Source: Saccharomycopsis crataegensis
Lineage: Eukaryota > Ascomycota > Saccharomycetes > Ascoideales > Saccharomycopsidaceae
Direction of reading: 5' to 3'
Length of the DNA: 64,000 nt
NCBI RefSeq assembly: GCF_037102585.1
Contig: NW_027043820.1
Span: 496,001-560,000, forward strand
Part shown: piece by piece, positions 10,425-20,041 of the stretch
How positions within the stretch are numbered: the stretch's first letter is position 1
How the letters are laid out: each line of letters opens with the position of its first letter
The notes under the pieces: generated by a model
Told to the model about the DNA's origin: nothing
The model's input: only the letters and a program-made list of their open reading frames with translations
The model's database searches: none
Translations under genes and position numbers: made by a program

Positions 10425-10428
10425 AACC
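10420..10428 (-). promoter_or_regulatory. Primer binding site of element C (initiator tRNA-Met half type), overlapping the gag ATG
   Basis: Directly after the LTR the element reads GGTTATGAG, complementary to CTCATAACC in the anticodon arm of initiator tRNA-Met. This is the half-tRNA priming mode known for copia elements rather than priming from the CCA end. The same nine bases occur next to the LTRs of B (14144-14152) and D (17711-17719). The ATG inside it is the first in-frame ATG after the LTR and starts MSSNAL. Confidence 0.65.
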
Positions 10429-10756
10429 TGTTGTAGTTTTGTAACTCTAGTTACAAAAGACATTGATAACAATAATATTCAATAATATTTATTCCCTTGT
10501 TATACTTGTTTTACTTGTTTTACTTGTTAACTATCTAAATTATATAAAGGACAAACTCAGACTATGGGGGGCATGGCCCATATTTATATTAATCTCAATG
10601 GGTTCTAGAAGGTTCCATAAGCTCTAGAATGTTCCATGGAATTCTAGAAGGTTCCATAAGTTCTAGAAGGTTCCATAAGTTCTAGAAGGTTCCATGAGTT
10701 CTAGAAGGTTCCATGAACAATGACTAACCACATAACTTTGGATTGCCAACTCAACA
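10429..10756 (-). repeat. 5' LTR of element C with six heat shock units
   Basis: 328-bp LTR. Six tandem units of the 19-bp repeat lie at about 10599-10716, upstream of a TATA box in the element's orientation. It drives the gag-pol transcript. It differs from the 3' LTR by one heat shock unit and a short extra tandem repeat near 10510. Confidence 0.92.
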
Positions 10757-10761
10757 AGAGC

Positions 10762-13700
10762 AACCATCACAAATGATTTTTCCGATTTCCTTGAGTACAA
10801 ACAATACTCAGCACCGTTTCTAACAAAACCAAGAGACGACAATACACTGTGGATTCTCTCATTCCACACCAAGGGAGCTTGCTTCAATCCATATAAGCTT
10901 TTCTTCAATCTCAAAACCATTGTTTCTTTTCCCTTAACCACATACCCTTCTGGCTGAGTCATGTATAATTCTTCTTGAAGGAAACCATTGAGGAACGCAG
11001 TTTTAACATCCATCTGATGAACTGCCATTCCATTCTTGGCAGCGATACTCAACATCAACCTGATAGATTCATAACGCACCACAGGTGAGAATGTCTCATT
11101 GTAGTCAATACCCTTCACCTGTGTGAAACCTCGAGCAACAAGTCTTCCCTTGAAGACTCCGTTATCTTTCTTTGCAAAGACCCAACGACATGTAATTGGC
11201 TTTCTTCCTTTCGGCAACTCGACCAATTCATAAGTGGAATTCTCCTTGTGAGCAGCTATTTCTTCGTCACAAGCGCGCTTCCATTCCACTCTTTCATCGC
11301 TCTTCATAGCTTCCTTGTAGTTTCCAGGAACATCAGTTCCTCCAGATATAGCGTCAGCTTCACCAGCCATGAAGCATGTAGCAACGTAATTCACAGGTTT
11401 GTATTCTAACAACTTGCTTTTGGTATCATCATTCAGTTCTGATTCTTCATCACAATCACTTGGCTCTTCAATATGAGGCTCAATTTTCGAAACCACCAAG
11501 TCATCATTGCTACTGCCATTTGGAACAAACGAAGTCAACTCTTCTGAATTTCTTGTATTCCTGAACTTCTTTCTTTGTGGTTTCTCAGTAACACTTTCCC
11601 TCTCTGAATCTGAGCTGAATGTGTCAGGCTGTTCTTCTATTTCAGCCAAAATACCAAATGGGTTTCTCTTAATTATACCCCTGCTTTCCTTGACTCTAGA
11701 ACCTGATGATCTTTTTCTTTTCGTAGCAGTAACCAACTGAAAAGCATCATCATAAACTTTTGAGGGAATCAATTCTCCGTCCCCATACTCCTTGGTTTCC
11801 ACAATGGACATTTCAATGTCTTTATCAGGTGCATCACTTTCAGATACCATGCTTGCATCATCAACTGAGATTTGGGACGTAGTTTCATCATCATGGTATG
11901 CAGAGCCATTTCTACTACCAACATCAATATCAACCAAATCATCATTCATAATAATTGGAGCAGCAGATATTCCACCAATGATACCTCCCCCTCCTCCGCC
12001 AGAAATTCCAATCCTTTCTTCTGGTGCAACAGTGGAGGACTTCTTTCCATCTTGAAAATAATATCTTGACTCATCGAAGTTCACTTGGGCAGCCGTAACA
12101 ACTCTATTTGCTTCGGGATCAAACATCCTATAAGCACACCGATTTCTATCATACCCAAGCATAACACACATTTTCGAAGTAGCACCAAGTTTCCCATATC
12201 TCAATTTATGGGGAACAACAACATATCCAATACAACCAAAACAACGAAGATGATCAAGTCCTGGATTATAACCAAACCAACGACGATACGGAGTCTGAAA
12301 ACCAATCACTCGGGATGGTGTTCTGTTGGTCAAATAAGCAGCAGTACGAACTGCCTCTGGCCAAAATTGCGCAGGCATGGATGCCCCAATCATCAAAGAT
12401 CTTGTTTTATCTTGAATGGTCCGATTCATTCTTTCAGCAACACCATTCTGATAACTATGGTGTGGCACCGTCAACTCATGAGCAATTCCTTTTCGTCGCA
12501 AGAACGCGTGCAATTGGCCTGTAATGAATTCTCCACCATTATCAGTTCTTATGGTTCCAACTCTAAAGTCTTTTCCTTGTGACTTGAACATTGTCTCAGA
12601 GTAGTTTATGAAGTCAATAATCTGAGCCGTGCACTCGGACTTTTGAGTTAAGCATCGAGTTTCCACATACTTGGCATATCCATCTACTATCGTAAGAAAG
12701 TAGGCACTCGAATCAATCGAGCCATAGCTAAAAGGACCACAAACATCCATATGCAACAATTCCAATGGTCTCTTAGGTTTAGAACCATGACCCACCTTTG
12801 GTTTTTGGACTGTTCCTTTAGCAGCAAGGCAACAGTCGCATCGAATAACAGCATTGTCACCCAAGATTTTCCCTTTAACAAGCTTAAACATTTTGTTAGC
12901 TTTCTGTAAAATATTAGCACTTGGGTGTCCGAGTCTTTGGTGCCAGAGACCACCCTTATCAATACTGTTAAAAGCAACACCATTAGCATCAGTAGATAAT
13001 CTGTAAAGCCCATTCATCAGAGGATCCTTGGTACCAATAACCTTCATTTCCGGATACATTTTCACTTTGTTTCCTTCAAACAATAATTTCGCACCATTCA
13101 GAGTAGCCTTGGAAACTGAAATCAAGTTGGCTTTTGAGTCTGGAACATAATAAGCATCTTTGATTTCAATATTGGTATTATCACGTAATTTGAACTCCGC
13201 AGACCCAATACCTGCAACAGCAACACCACCGCCATCAATCCCGGAGATCTCTCCTCCAAACGGTCTGATCGTCTTGAACAAGCTCTTATTGTTTAAGATA
13301 TGTTGCGAGGCACCTGAATCAAAATACACCCTGGAGTTGTTACCATGCATTCCCATAAATGCATACCACGATGGTGACGGATTCCTACCATCGCCAATTA
13401 ATTTCTCTCTCTTAGGAGCCTTGCAATCTCTTCTGAAATGTCCAGGCTTCCCACAATTGAAGCACTTGTATTGCTTCTTGGTGGCGAAAACCGGTTCCGG
13501 ACTCTCAATACTAGTAGACGCAATACTTTTATCTCCAATGATCTCTCTTGTTAAATCCTGAACAAGACCGAGGTCAACATTACCAATAGTTCTGCCATTT
13601 CTGGACTCGTAGGCCGTCATGACTTCTCTAGAAAGGCTATTACCGAAACCAGCCTTCTGGCCCAAACCCAAGAACAATGCACAAAGCACAGTGCTTCCGT

Positions 13701-14148
13701 CCAATTTACCAACAGTGTTCTTGAAATGATTAAAAGCATCAATAAAGTGTTCCACTTTTCCTTCTTTAGTTTTCAACCATTTGTTGTCCATTAAATCACA
13801 AATAATACCCACAGCATTGGTAACAGTCAAAGTACCATAGGCCTCCTTGAGAAACATAAACAAGTTTCTGCCGGTACCATCGAATTCCGAGGCCTTAGTC
13901 AAAGCAGCGCCAGTGATACTGTTAAAGACAACCGTAGAGATAATTTCATCCATAGTAGCAACCAATTGAGCAACTTCGTTTGAGTCTTCCAGACCGTCAG
14001 TTCCGGTCTCTCCATTGATCAAATAAGCATATAACCCAAGACCTTTCATCTTCATCTTGACACTGATCAATGTGAACCAATCATAGAAGTTTGATGAACC
14101 TTTCAACTTTTCATCAGCAGCAAACGAAGTAAGAGCATTTGAACTCAT
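10762..14148 (-). CDS. Element B gag-pol, N-terminal part (Gag to reverse transcriptase)
   Basis: Minus-strand frame from the ATG at 14148 (MSSNALTSF). It carries Gag, the zinc knuckle CFNCGKPGHFRRDC, protease FDSGASQHI, GAG-pre-integrase, and the integrase core (LHMDVCGP, RTDNGGEF, NGVAERMNRT). An acidic Gly-rich linker and reverse transcriptase up to SFVMVAL follow. It stops at the insertion point of element C; open frame beyond that is LTR sequence. Near-identity with element C in reverse transcriptase contrasts with clear divergence in Gag and the linker, which hints at past recombination between families. Confidence 0.9.
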
Positions 14149-14152
14149 AACC

Positions 14153-14554
14153 TGTTGAAGTTTTGTAACCCTAGTTACAGTAGTCATTACCAATAACAAA
14201 TACTATCAAACTATCCTTGTTATTATTCTTATTCTTCTTAACTAACTAACTATTTAAATAACAAAATATAAACTCAAACTATGGGGAGAGGCCCCATATT
14301 TATAATAAGACCAATATATATGATTTGCAATCATACATCCATCTAGAACATTCTAGATGATTAATCATATGCACAATGACTAATTATTAGGCTGAGTCAT
14401 AATCACATGCAGATTATATATTGCTCAGCCATGGTAAATAAACCGTCTTATCCGAGACTCGAACCCAGGATCTATTCAACACATTGATACCCGTGTTAAC
14501 CGTTGAGCCATCTGTACAAAACCCAATATATGACTTTGGATTGTCAACTCAACA
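14153..14554 (-). repeat. 5' LTR of element B (402 bp)
   Basis: Identical by eye to the LTR at 4421-4822, including the tRNA-like module (14383-14529; A-box-like 14500-14510, B-box-like 14455-14465). The target duplication GTTTC follows at 14555-14559. Confidence 0.92.
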
Positions 14555-14559
14555 GTTTC

Positions 14560-14710
14560 GTCCTTCCTTAAAATTTTAAATTTTCATTAATTTGTTTTGG
14601 AGCTTTGTTGCGTCTTTATGTAATTTTTTTTATAGTTTTTACTTTTTTTTTTTGGTTTGTTTTCTGTATTTTGTTTTCTAATTTTTTTTCTTCATCTTTG
14701 GTATTTGTTT
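14560..14710 (-). other. 3' untranslated part of DNA transposon copy 1
   Basis: T-rich plus strand between element B and the transposase stop. It matches the corresponding region of copy 2 (31690-31835), confirming that both belong to the same transposon. Confidence 0.7.
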
Positions 14711-15926
14711 TCAAAAGAGCTGCTGTTGTAAACAGAGATCAATATGTCTAGAAGCATGTCTGCAGAATCCCTTGTAACTATCAAGGGAAATATTTTCTGT
14801 GGCTTCTTTCACCCTTGGAGTTAATTGCTCCTTCTTGCTCAAGTTTGATCTTTTGACTTTACTCTTACATACTGACCAGAATTCTTCTATAGCATTCAAC
14901 CCTGGAGAATAAGGAGGTAAAAACACAAGTTCCAACCCACTCAGTGCCACTAGTAACTGAAGATCACGTCGTTTATGAATGGCAGCATTATCAAGGATCA
15001 AATATTTCATACCTTTGAGCTCCTCGTTATTTTCTATTTGCTGGATCACTGACTTTACAAAACTGTAGAAGTGATTAGCTGTAGTACCTTTACGAAATAT
15101 TTAGCCCTCTGGTTACGGGAACAGTAAGAACTGCTTTTTCACCCACAGCAGACCATCCATACTCACGCCGCATACTGATATTGAAACCTGCTTCGTCGAT
15201 GAAAATACAGTTTTGACTAAAGTCGAGCTTGTCTTTATACTTCTCTGCCCACTCGAGTCTCTGTTTCTTCAATTCCTCCAGACTTCTTCTCAAAGCCCAT
15301 TTAGAAATACGTTTGAGACTTAGCTTACAGACCTTGGTTACAAAGTTATAGATTGTTGTAGCCTTGGCTCTTACATTGGTGAAGGCTTTCTTGAGTCTCT
15401 CCAACATAAAATCGAGAGTCACTGTAGCATCTTCCTTTATCAATTTTTGAAGGAATTCCTTATGTTCATCAGTGAGAAGGGGTTTACGACCTCTTTTCTT
15501 TATTAGCTTCGAGATACCATTTAATTCATTAACAAGTATTTTGTTCCACTTTCTTTTCCATGTGTAAGCAGTTTGCAAAGGTATATCTTCTAATTTTGCA
15601 GCCTTGTAAGCTGATACACCTTCTTCCATGACCAAGTGCCAAAATCTTTGTTTGACAGCTTGATTATAATACCGGTACGAACCTCTATATCTTCGTTCTT
15701 TCATTTCTGTTTCCATCTTAGCATCTTCTTCTTCTTCGAAAATAGGATCAATTTCCATGATATCCATGATACCTGGTTTTTCAAAATGCTTATAGTCACT
15801 GTAACTAAAGCAAGCTTCAACTGGTGCTATTTCAGACTCTAAAGTCATTTCACTTGGTTCAGTATAGAATCTATTACCTAGGCCATCAACATACCCATCA
15901 GTTAGTAGCTTGGCTTTCAAGTCCAT
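14711..15926 (-). pseudogene. Tc1/mariner-like transposase, copy 1, internally deleted
   Basis: Start at MDLKAKLLTDG (15926), the first Met shared with copy 2. The N-terminal part has a helix-turn-helix-like region (YNQAVKQRFW ... AYKAAKLEDIPLQTAYTWKRKWN) and a basic KKRGRKPL stretch. The catalytic part has FIDEAGFN (first Asp, near 15185), LDNAAIH (second Asp, near 14985) and PPYSPGLNAIEEFW, whose first Glu lies 34 residues after the second Asp's neighbour, the DD34E pattern of Tc1 relatives. About 110 bp present in copy 2 is missing here at about 15090-15100, which breaks the frame between the first and second Asp. It is probably inactive by itself. Confidence 0.85.
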
Positions 15927-16227
15927 ACTTAGTTTTGGTAGTAAAAGCTTATGCTTTTTTTTTGTATGTAATCTGGTGATCATATAGAGCCCGAATTAAG
16001 CAATAAAAGTGGGAATTGCTCACTTTATATGGAGAACAGCTTACCATACATTCGTTCCCATTTCTTGAAAACCGTAATTACGTGCTACTATTAATATTAT
16101 TATAGATATCAGGCTTTGTAGAAAGTAGCACAGAATTATGGAAAAAATGAGTATAATTTAATTAAACTGAGTAGCTTAGAGGCTTATAGAGCCATTCACA
16201 TGAAAAAAAAGGAATTAATATGAATTT

Positions 16228-16401
16228 TATACACTTTTGGTATGAATAATTAAAGTGCAATAGTATGAACTATTTTTCTTAGATGGTCTGAATAAATCCC
16301 GCTGCGGTGGTACGAAAAATACCGGGGGTCGGTATGAATTATTTTTTGCCACTGGTATGAACATTTCCGGTGGTTGGTACGAATAAAAAATGAAAACACT
16401 G
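16228..16401 (-). repeat. Right terminal inverted repeat of DNA transposon copy 1
   Basis: Inverse copy of 4090-4290, ending CACTG next to the TA target. It contains the same repeated GGTATGAA/GGTACGAA motif (reverse of TTCATACC). Confidence 0.85.
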
Positions 16402-16403
16402 TA

Positions 16404-16612
16404 ACTCAAGTTCCTTAACCCTCAGTGCCCATAAAGCAATTCACCAGAAGACCAAGCATATCGATATTAGAGCTCACTTTATCAGGTCATTGGTACATGA
16501 TAAAGTGATTAAGTTGAATTGGATTTCAACAAAGCAGAACATTGCTGATTTCTTGACAAAGGCTGTTGATACCACTACGTTCAAAGCCTTGTCTAGCTAT
16601 GTTCTTTACTAA
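16404..16612 (+). CDS. Element A pol part: RNase H C-terminus
   Basis: Continuation of the element A frame on the right of the DNA transposon, with the copia RNase H tail motifs KHIDIRAHFIRSLV and NIADFLTKAVD, ending at TAA 16610-16612. A purine-rich tract (GAGGAGGTG, about 16626-16634) follows, then the LTR. Confidence 0.88.
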
Positions 16613-16634
16613 CCTATTTGAGCTTGAGGAGGTG

Positions 16635-17095
16635 TGTTGAAATGTAGCTCTAAGTACAGTGCAAGCTCTAATAGTTTGATTTTGTCTATCACTTAACTTA
16701 AGGGTACTTTATGTGATTTTGTGCACTATGGTGGAGCAATGTTTTTCCGACAAGAAAAACGCCGGACACCTATGTACAATAATTACCGCTTCTGGTGAAA
16801 GTGCGCTCTGGTGACACTTTTCCGAGATCCTACAATCAAGGGGTTTGTAGGTCATATACTAGGAACCAGATCATTAGATCTCTACTAATAAATATTATAG
16901 TCGTTGCTATCAAGATTATATTTACAGCCATTATTGGTTTAAGGTTGCTAGGTGTCGTGCTGTTTGTCCTTACTACTGTCCTTACTACTGTCCTTATATT
17001 TAACTTTATTATCTAAAGTGTTTGTCATTATACGTGAGTGCGTTTGTTTCGTCTTTATATATTAAAGTACTTTGTAGACCTGTAGAATTCTAACA
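16635..17095 (+). repeat. 3' LTR of element A (461 bp)
   Basis: Starts TGTTGAAATG right after the polypurine tract and ends CTAACA. It is unlike the LTRs of B, C and D. It contains a short tandem repeat near 16970-16995 (CTTACTACTGTC type). The matching 5' LTR is outside the window, so age cannot be judged. Confidence 0.8.
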
Positions 17096-17961
17096 TTATC
17101 TCCAATGATTTCTCTTGTCAAATCTTGGACAAGCCCAATATCAACATTTCCAATAGTCCTGCCATTTCTAGACTCATACGCAGTCATGACTTCCCTGGAA
17201 AGAGTTGCATTAAACCCGGCTTTCTGACCCAAGCTCAAAAACAACGCACACAACACAGTGTTTCCGTCTAATTTGCCAACAGTATTCTTGAAGTGATTGA
17301 AGGCATCAATGAAATTCTCAACGTTTCCGTTGCTAGATTTCAACCACTTAGCGTCAATTAAATCTGAGATAATACCAACAGCATTTGTAACAGTCAATGT
17401 ACCATAAGCATCCTTGAGAAACATAAACAAGTTTCTACCAGTACCATCAAATTCGGAAGCCTTAGTCAAAGCAGCGCCTGAGATGCTGTTGAAAATGGCT
17501 GTTGAAATAATCTCATCCATAGTAGCAATCAATTGGGCAACTTCATTAGCAGTTTCCAGCCCGTCAGTTCCGGTTTCCCCATTGATCAAGTAAGCATGTA
17601 AACCAAGACCTTTCATCTTCATCTTAACACTGATCAAAGTAAACCAATCATAAAAGTTCCCGGAACCCTTCAACTTCTCATCAGCAGCGAACGAAGTGAG
17701 AGCATTTGAACTCATAACCTGTTGTAGTTTTGTAACTCTAGTTACAAAAGACATTGATAACAATAATATTCAATAATATTTATTCCCTTGTTATACTTGT
17801 TTTACTTGTTAACTATCTAAATTATATAAAGGACAAACTCAGACTATGGGGGGCATGGCCCATATTTATATTAATCTCAATGGGTTCTAGAAGGTTCCAT
17901 AAGCTCTAGAATGTTCCATGAACAATGACTAACCACATAACTTTGGATTGCCAACTCAACA
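17096..17961 (-). mobile_element. Copia element D fragment (HSE family): gag N-terminus and 5' LTR
   Basis: Minus-strand fragment nearly identical to the Gag start of element C (17096-17715, start ATG 17715), with primer site 17711-17719 and a 242-bp LTR (17720-17961) holding only two heat shock units. It is cut at 17096 by the LTR end of element A; the remainder presumably lies beyond the left edge of the window. On the right the LTR sits inside a LINE reading frame. Element D is therefore older than A, B and the DNA transposon, but still very close to C in sequence. Confidence 0.85.
17720..17961 (-). repeat. 5' LTR of element D with two heat shock units
   Basis: 242 bp, TGTTG/CAACA ends, same sequence as the other family LTRs but with the shortest array (two units at about 17884-17920). 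Confidence 0.9.
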
Positions 17962-19690
17962 ATATCCTTGTATCGACTGCTCTTCCTCGGATAGATTTTG
18001 TTTGATGATCATGTTTATTGCTAGTTGGAGCTTGAATCGGAGTAACTGGCAATATGGGTTTAAAGATTGGAGAAAGAGTTGTTGAAAGATTTTTGCCTTG
18101 CGGTAGCTCAATTGGCTTTTGATATCCACCATGCCATATCCTCCTTTCAATGGGCTTGTTTTTAAAGTGTCCATGGTGATTTTCAGTTTTTTGTTCACCT
18201 GGTTTTTGATGGATTGTTCTAGCAAATCTATTTGGTCTGGAAGCATAGGTGCATGAATCTCGTGGTAATATAGCTTAGACAAGATATATGTGTTATATCC
18301 GACTATTTGACTTGATATTGGTAGTGAATTCATGTTGGTCATGTAATATTTGGTGCTGATGTCTTTTTGGAGAGTATTAGGCCAGGTTTGACACGAGTTC
18401 CCAATTTTAACGCCTAGATATTGGATTTCATAATTATTGTCAGCAATATCTATTTGGAAGTCGGACTGGAATGGTATTTGATCGCATGGAACAATTAATC
18501 TGGATTTGCTTTTGTTTAATTTAGAACGACTGACTTGTTCGAACGCCTGAATTATCTTCATAGTGTTTTTGAAGTCATTATGATCTCTCAAGAATAAGGT
18601 AACATCATCTGCATAGGCAAGGTATTTGACTCTGGGGATGATGTTTGGTTGGATCTTATGGTTGTAACTGAATCCTTTATTTAATCTTTGGATGGCTCTT
18701 AGAAAAGGTTCAAGGGCTAACGCGAAAATTGTTGGTGAAAGTGGGTTGCCCTGAAGGGTTCCGTTTCTTAATGGGAAAGAAGGGCCTGTAATGTTATTTA
18801 GGCAAATGGTTCCGAGGGCTTTGGTAAGGATCGCGTGAATAGTTTCCGTCATTTTTCCAAAATTGAGTTTTCGAAGTAATATTTTAAGGTATAGATGGGA
18901 AATCTGGTCAAAAGCCTTTTCAAAGTCAGCAAGCATGATTCGGTGGTTAGTAGAATGATTGACATGTGGCTTGTCTTGTGGGGATATTAAACTGGAAAGC
19001 AAGTCACCGAAAATTGTTATATTAGAGAAGGAGGATCTTTCAGGTATGAAACCAACTTGATTTGGGCCGATAATTTTTTGCAAGAACGGGAGCAAACGGG
19101 CGTTGATGATGCTGGAAAAGAGTTTCAAATTTGTGTTGATTAATGCTATGGGCCTGTAATTCTCCACTTTTTGAACATCTTTGTTTGGTTTTGGTATGAG
19201 AGTGAATTTTATGGTTCGATAGTTGAATGGAATTTCCCCTGAGGAAAGAATTTGGTTAAATTCTTTTAGAAGTATGTGTTTTATCTGAGGAAAGAGAGAC
19301 TTATAAACGCCGTATGGTATACCATCTACCCCGGGGGCGGATTGAGTATTGGATTCAGTAACGGCATATTCCAATTCTGTCATGGTGATTGGTTTGTTCA
19401 AGTTGTTGGATTCAGTGTTGGTTAGTGGTAACTGATCTCCCAAGGAGGCGTTGATGAACCTTTCTATATTTTCCGAGCTCTTTGAACCACGAGATCCATC
19501 GTAGAGTTTTTGATAGTAATTGGTTACTTCTAGAAGCATGTCTTGCTGTGATGTCAATAAAGCGCCATCTGAAGCTTTGAGGGCTTTGATTGGGCGCGGT
19601 CTGGAGTGTTGGTGGAACCTAGTTCTTATGTGGTCATAATAATTTGGTTCATCAGATACTTGATTCCAGAATCTAGTGTGCCCTTGCACA
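17962..19690 (-). mobile_element. LINE F, truncated at both sides: reverse transcriptase part of ORF2
   Basis: Minus-strand fragment of an L1-like (Zorro-type) non-LTR retrotransposon. The roughly 575-codon frame has typical boxes: APGVDGIPYGVYK, KFTLIPKPNKD, NYRPIALINTNLK, QVGFIPERSS, ADFEKAFDQISH, GTLQGNPLSP and the catalytic YADDVTLF (about 18610-18635). It lacks ORF1 and the endonuclease, so it is 5'-truncated (right end near 19690). Its 3' end is missing because copia element D interrupts it at 17962. No stop is seen in the visible frame. It resembles LINE E2 more than E1. Confidence 0.88.
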
Positions 19691-19713
19691 CTGATTGTAA
19701 CACATTAGTTATA
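19691..19713. other. Original 5' flank of the tRNA-Ala gene with gypsy target site
   Basis: Short remnant between LINE F and the gypsy LTR, ending with the target duplication TTATA (19709-19713). Before the gypsy insertion it lay directly upstream of the tRNA gene, which means LINE F ends only about 20 bp 5' of the tRNA. Confidence 0.75.
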
Positions 19714-20017
19714 TGTTATATTATCGGATCATGGTTGAGTTGAGTCCTGGTTACCAACGGGATGGTACCATGCGAAACCATGATCTACATTACCTCATCT
19801 AAGTATTACCTTATGTTCCATCCCTTATCTGTTAGTCCTTTATTGCGGGAATGGGTCCAACACCCCATTATTAGTTTTAACCATTTTATTTATTTAAGGA
19901 TTCAACATTCCTCTTGTTTTCACCTTTATTTAGTTTAAGGAAAGGATCATCTTTGTGATCACCTAATTTGAATCTTCTTGGTCGAGAACAATCATCGACA
20001 AGAAGCAGAGTGTAACA
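19714..20017 (+). repeat. 5' LTR of the gypsy element (304 bp)
   Basis: TGTTA start and GTAACA end give short inverted ends. The first 60 bp hold nested palindromes (GATCATGGTT with AACCATGATC; TGGTTACCA; ATGGTACCAT). Near the 3' end CTTCTTG and CAAGAAG form a hairpin around 19971-20005. Confidence 0.93.
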
Positions 20018-20019
20018 TT

Positions 20020-20036
20020 TGGTAGCACCACTAGGT
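20020..20036 (+). promoter_or_regulatory. Primer binding site of the gypsy element
   Basis: Two bases after the LTR the sequence TGGTAGCACC begins. TGG at the start is the complement of a tRNA CCA end; the stretch is close to the initiator tRNA-Met complement used by Ty3 (TGGTAGCG), but the match is not exact here. Confidence 0.55.
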
Positions 20037-20041
20037 TTAAA

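Larger units (their letters stand above)
5793..10756 (-). mobile_element. Ty1/copia element C, HSE family, looks whole
   Basis: Minus-strand copia element inserted into element B, with the 5-bp duplication AGAGC (5788-5792 and 10757-10761). It has LTRs of 299 bp (5793-6091) and 328 bp (10429-10756), a primer site directly next to the 5' LTR, one uninterrupted gag-pol frame (6099-10424) and a polypurine tract (6092-6100). The LTRs differ mainly in the number of short tandem repeats (5 against 6 heat shock units, plus a short repeat near the 5' end). It is the innermost and therefore youngest member of the nest. Confidence 0.95.
4421..14554 (-). mobile_element. Ty1/copia element B, looks whole apart from insertion of element C
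   Basis: Minus-strand copia element bounded by the 5-bp duplication GTTTC (4416-4420 and 14555-14559). Its two 402-bp LTRs (4421-4822 and 14153-14554) look identical by eye, so the insertion is recent. The single gag-pol frame is open on both sides of element C, which lies in it at 5793-10756. A polypurine tract (GAGAGAGGG on the minus strand, 4823-4831) precedes the 3' LTR, and a half-tRNA type primer site (14144-14152) follows the 5' LTR. Gag-pol is closely related to element C, but the LTR differs by a tRNA-derived segment. Confidence 0.93.
4090..16401 (-). mobile_element. Tc1/mariner-like DNA transposon, copy 1, split by element B
   Basis: Flanked by TA (4088-4089 and 16402-16403), the target duplication of IS630-Tc1-mariner elements, with long terminal inverted repeats starting CAGTGTTTTC. 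Without the 10.1-kb copia element inserted at 4421-14554 it would be about 2.2 kb. The transposase is on the minus strand (14711-15926). It inserted into the RNase H region of copia element A, whose reading frame resumes at 16404. A second copy lies at 30351-32164. It resembles in general type the TA-targeting DNA transposons known from Candida (Cirt elements); I cannot assign the subfamily. Confidence 0.9.
1..17095 (+). mobile_element. Ty1/copia element A, 5' end outside window, carrying two insertions
   Basis: A plus-strand Ty1/copia LTR retrotransposon whose 5' LTR and gag lie left of the window. Visible parts in order are the GAG-pre-integrase zinc region and integrase (1-831), the end of integrase, a long acidic linker, reverse transcriptase and the start of RNase H (1249-4087), the RNase H tail (16404-16612), a purine-rich tract and the 3' LTR (16635-17095). 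It is interrupted by a solo LTR (832-1243) and by a Tc1-like transposon (4090-16401). Apart from those two insertions the visible coding parts look whole. Its own right end abuts a gag fragment of another copia family, which suggests it inserted into that element. It is a different family from elements B, C and D. Confidence 0.9.

Noticed and set aside
16795-17016. 73-codon frame in the LTR of element A
   Set aside because: Lies wholly in the LTR; hydrophobic composition from T-rich sequence, no homology recognised.
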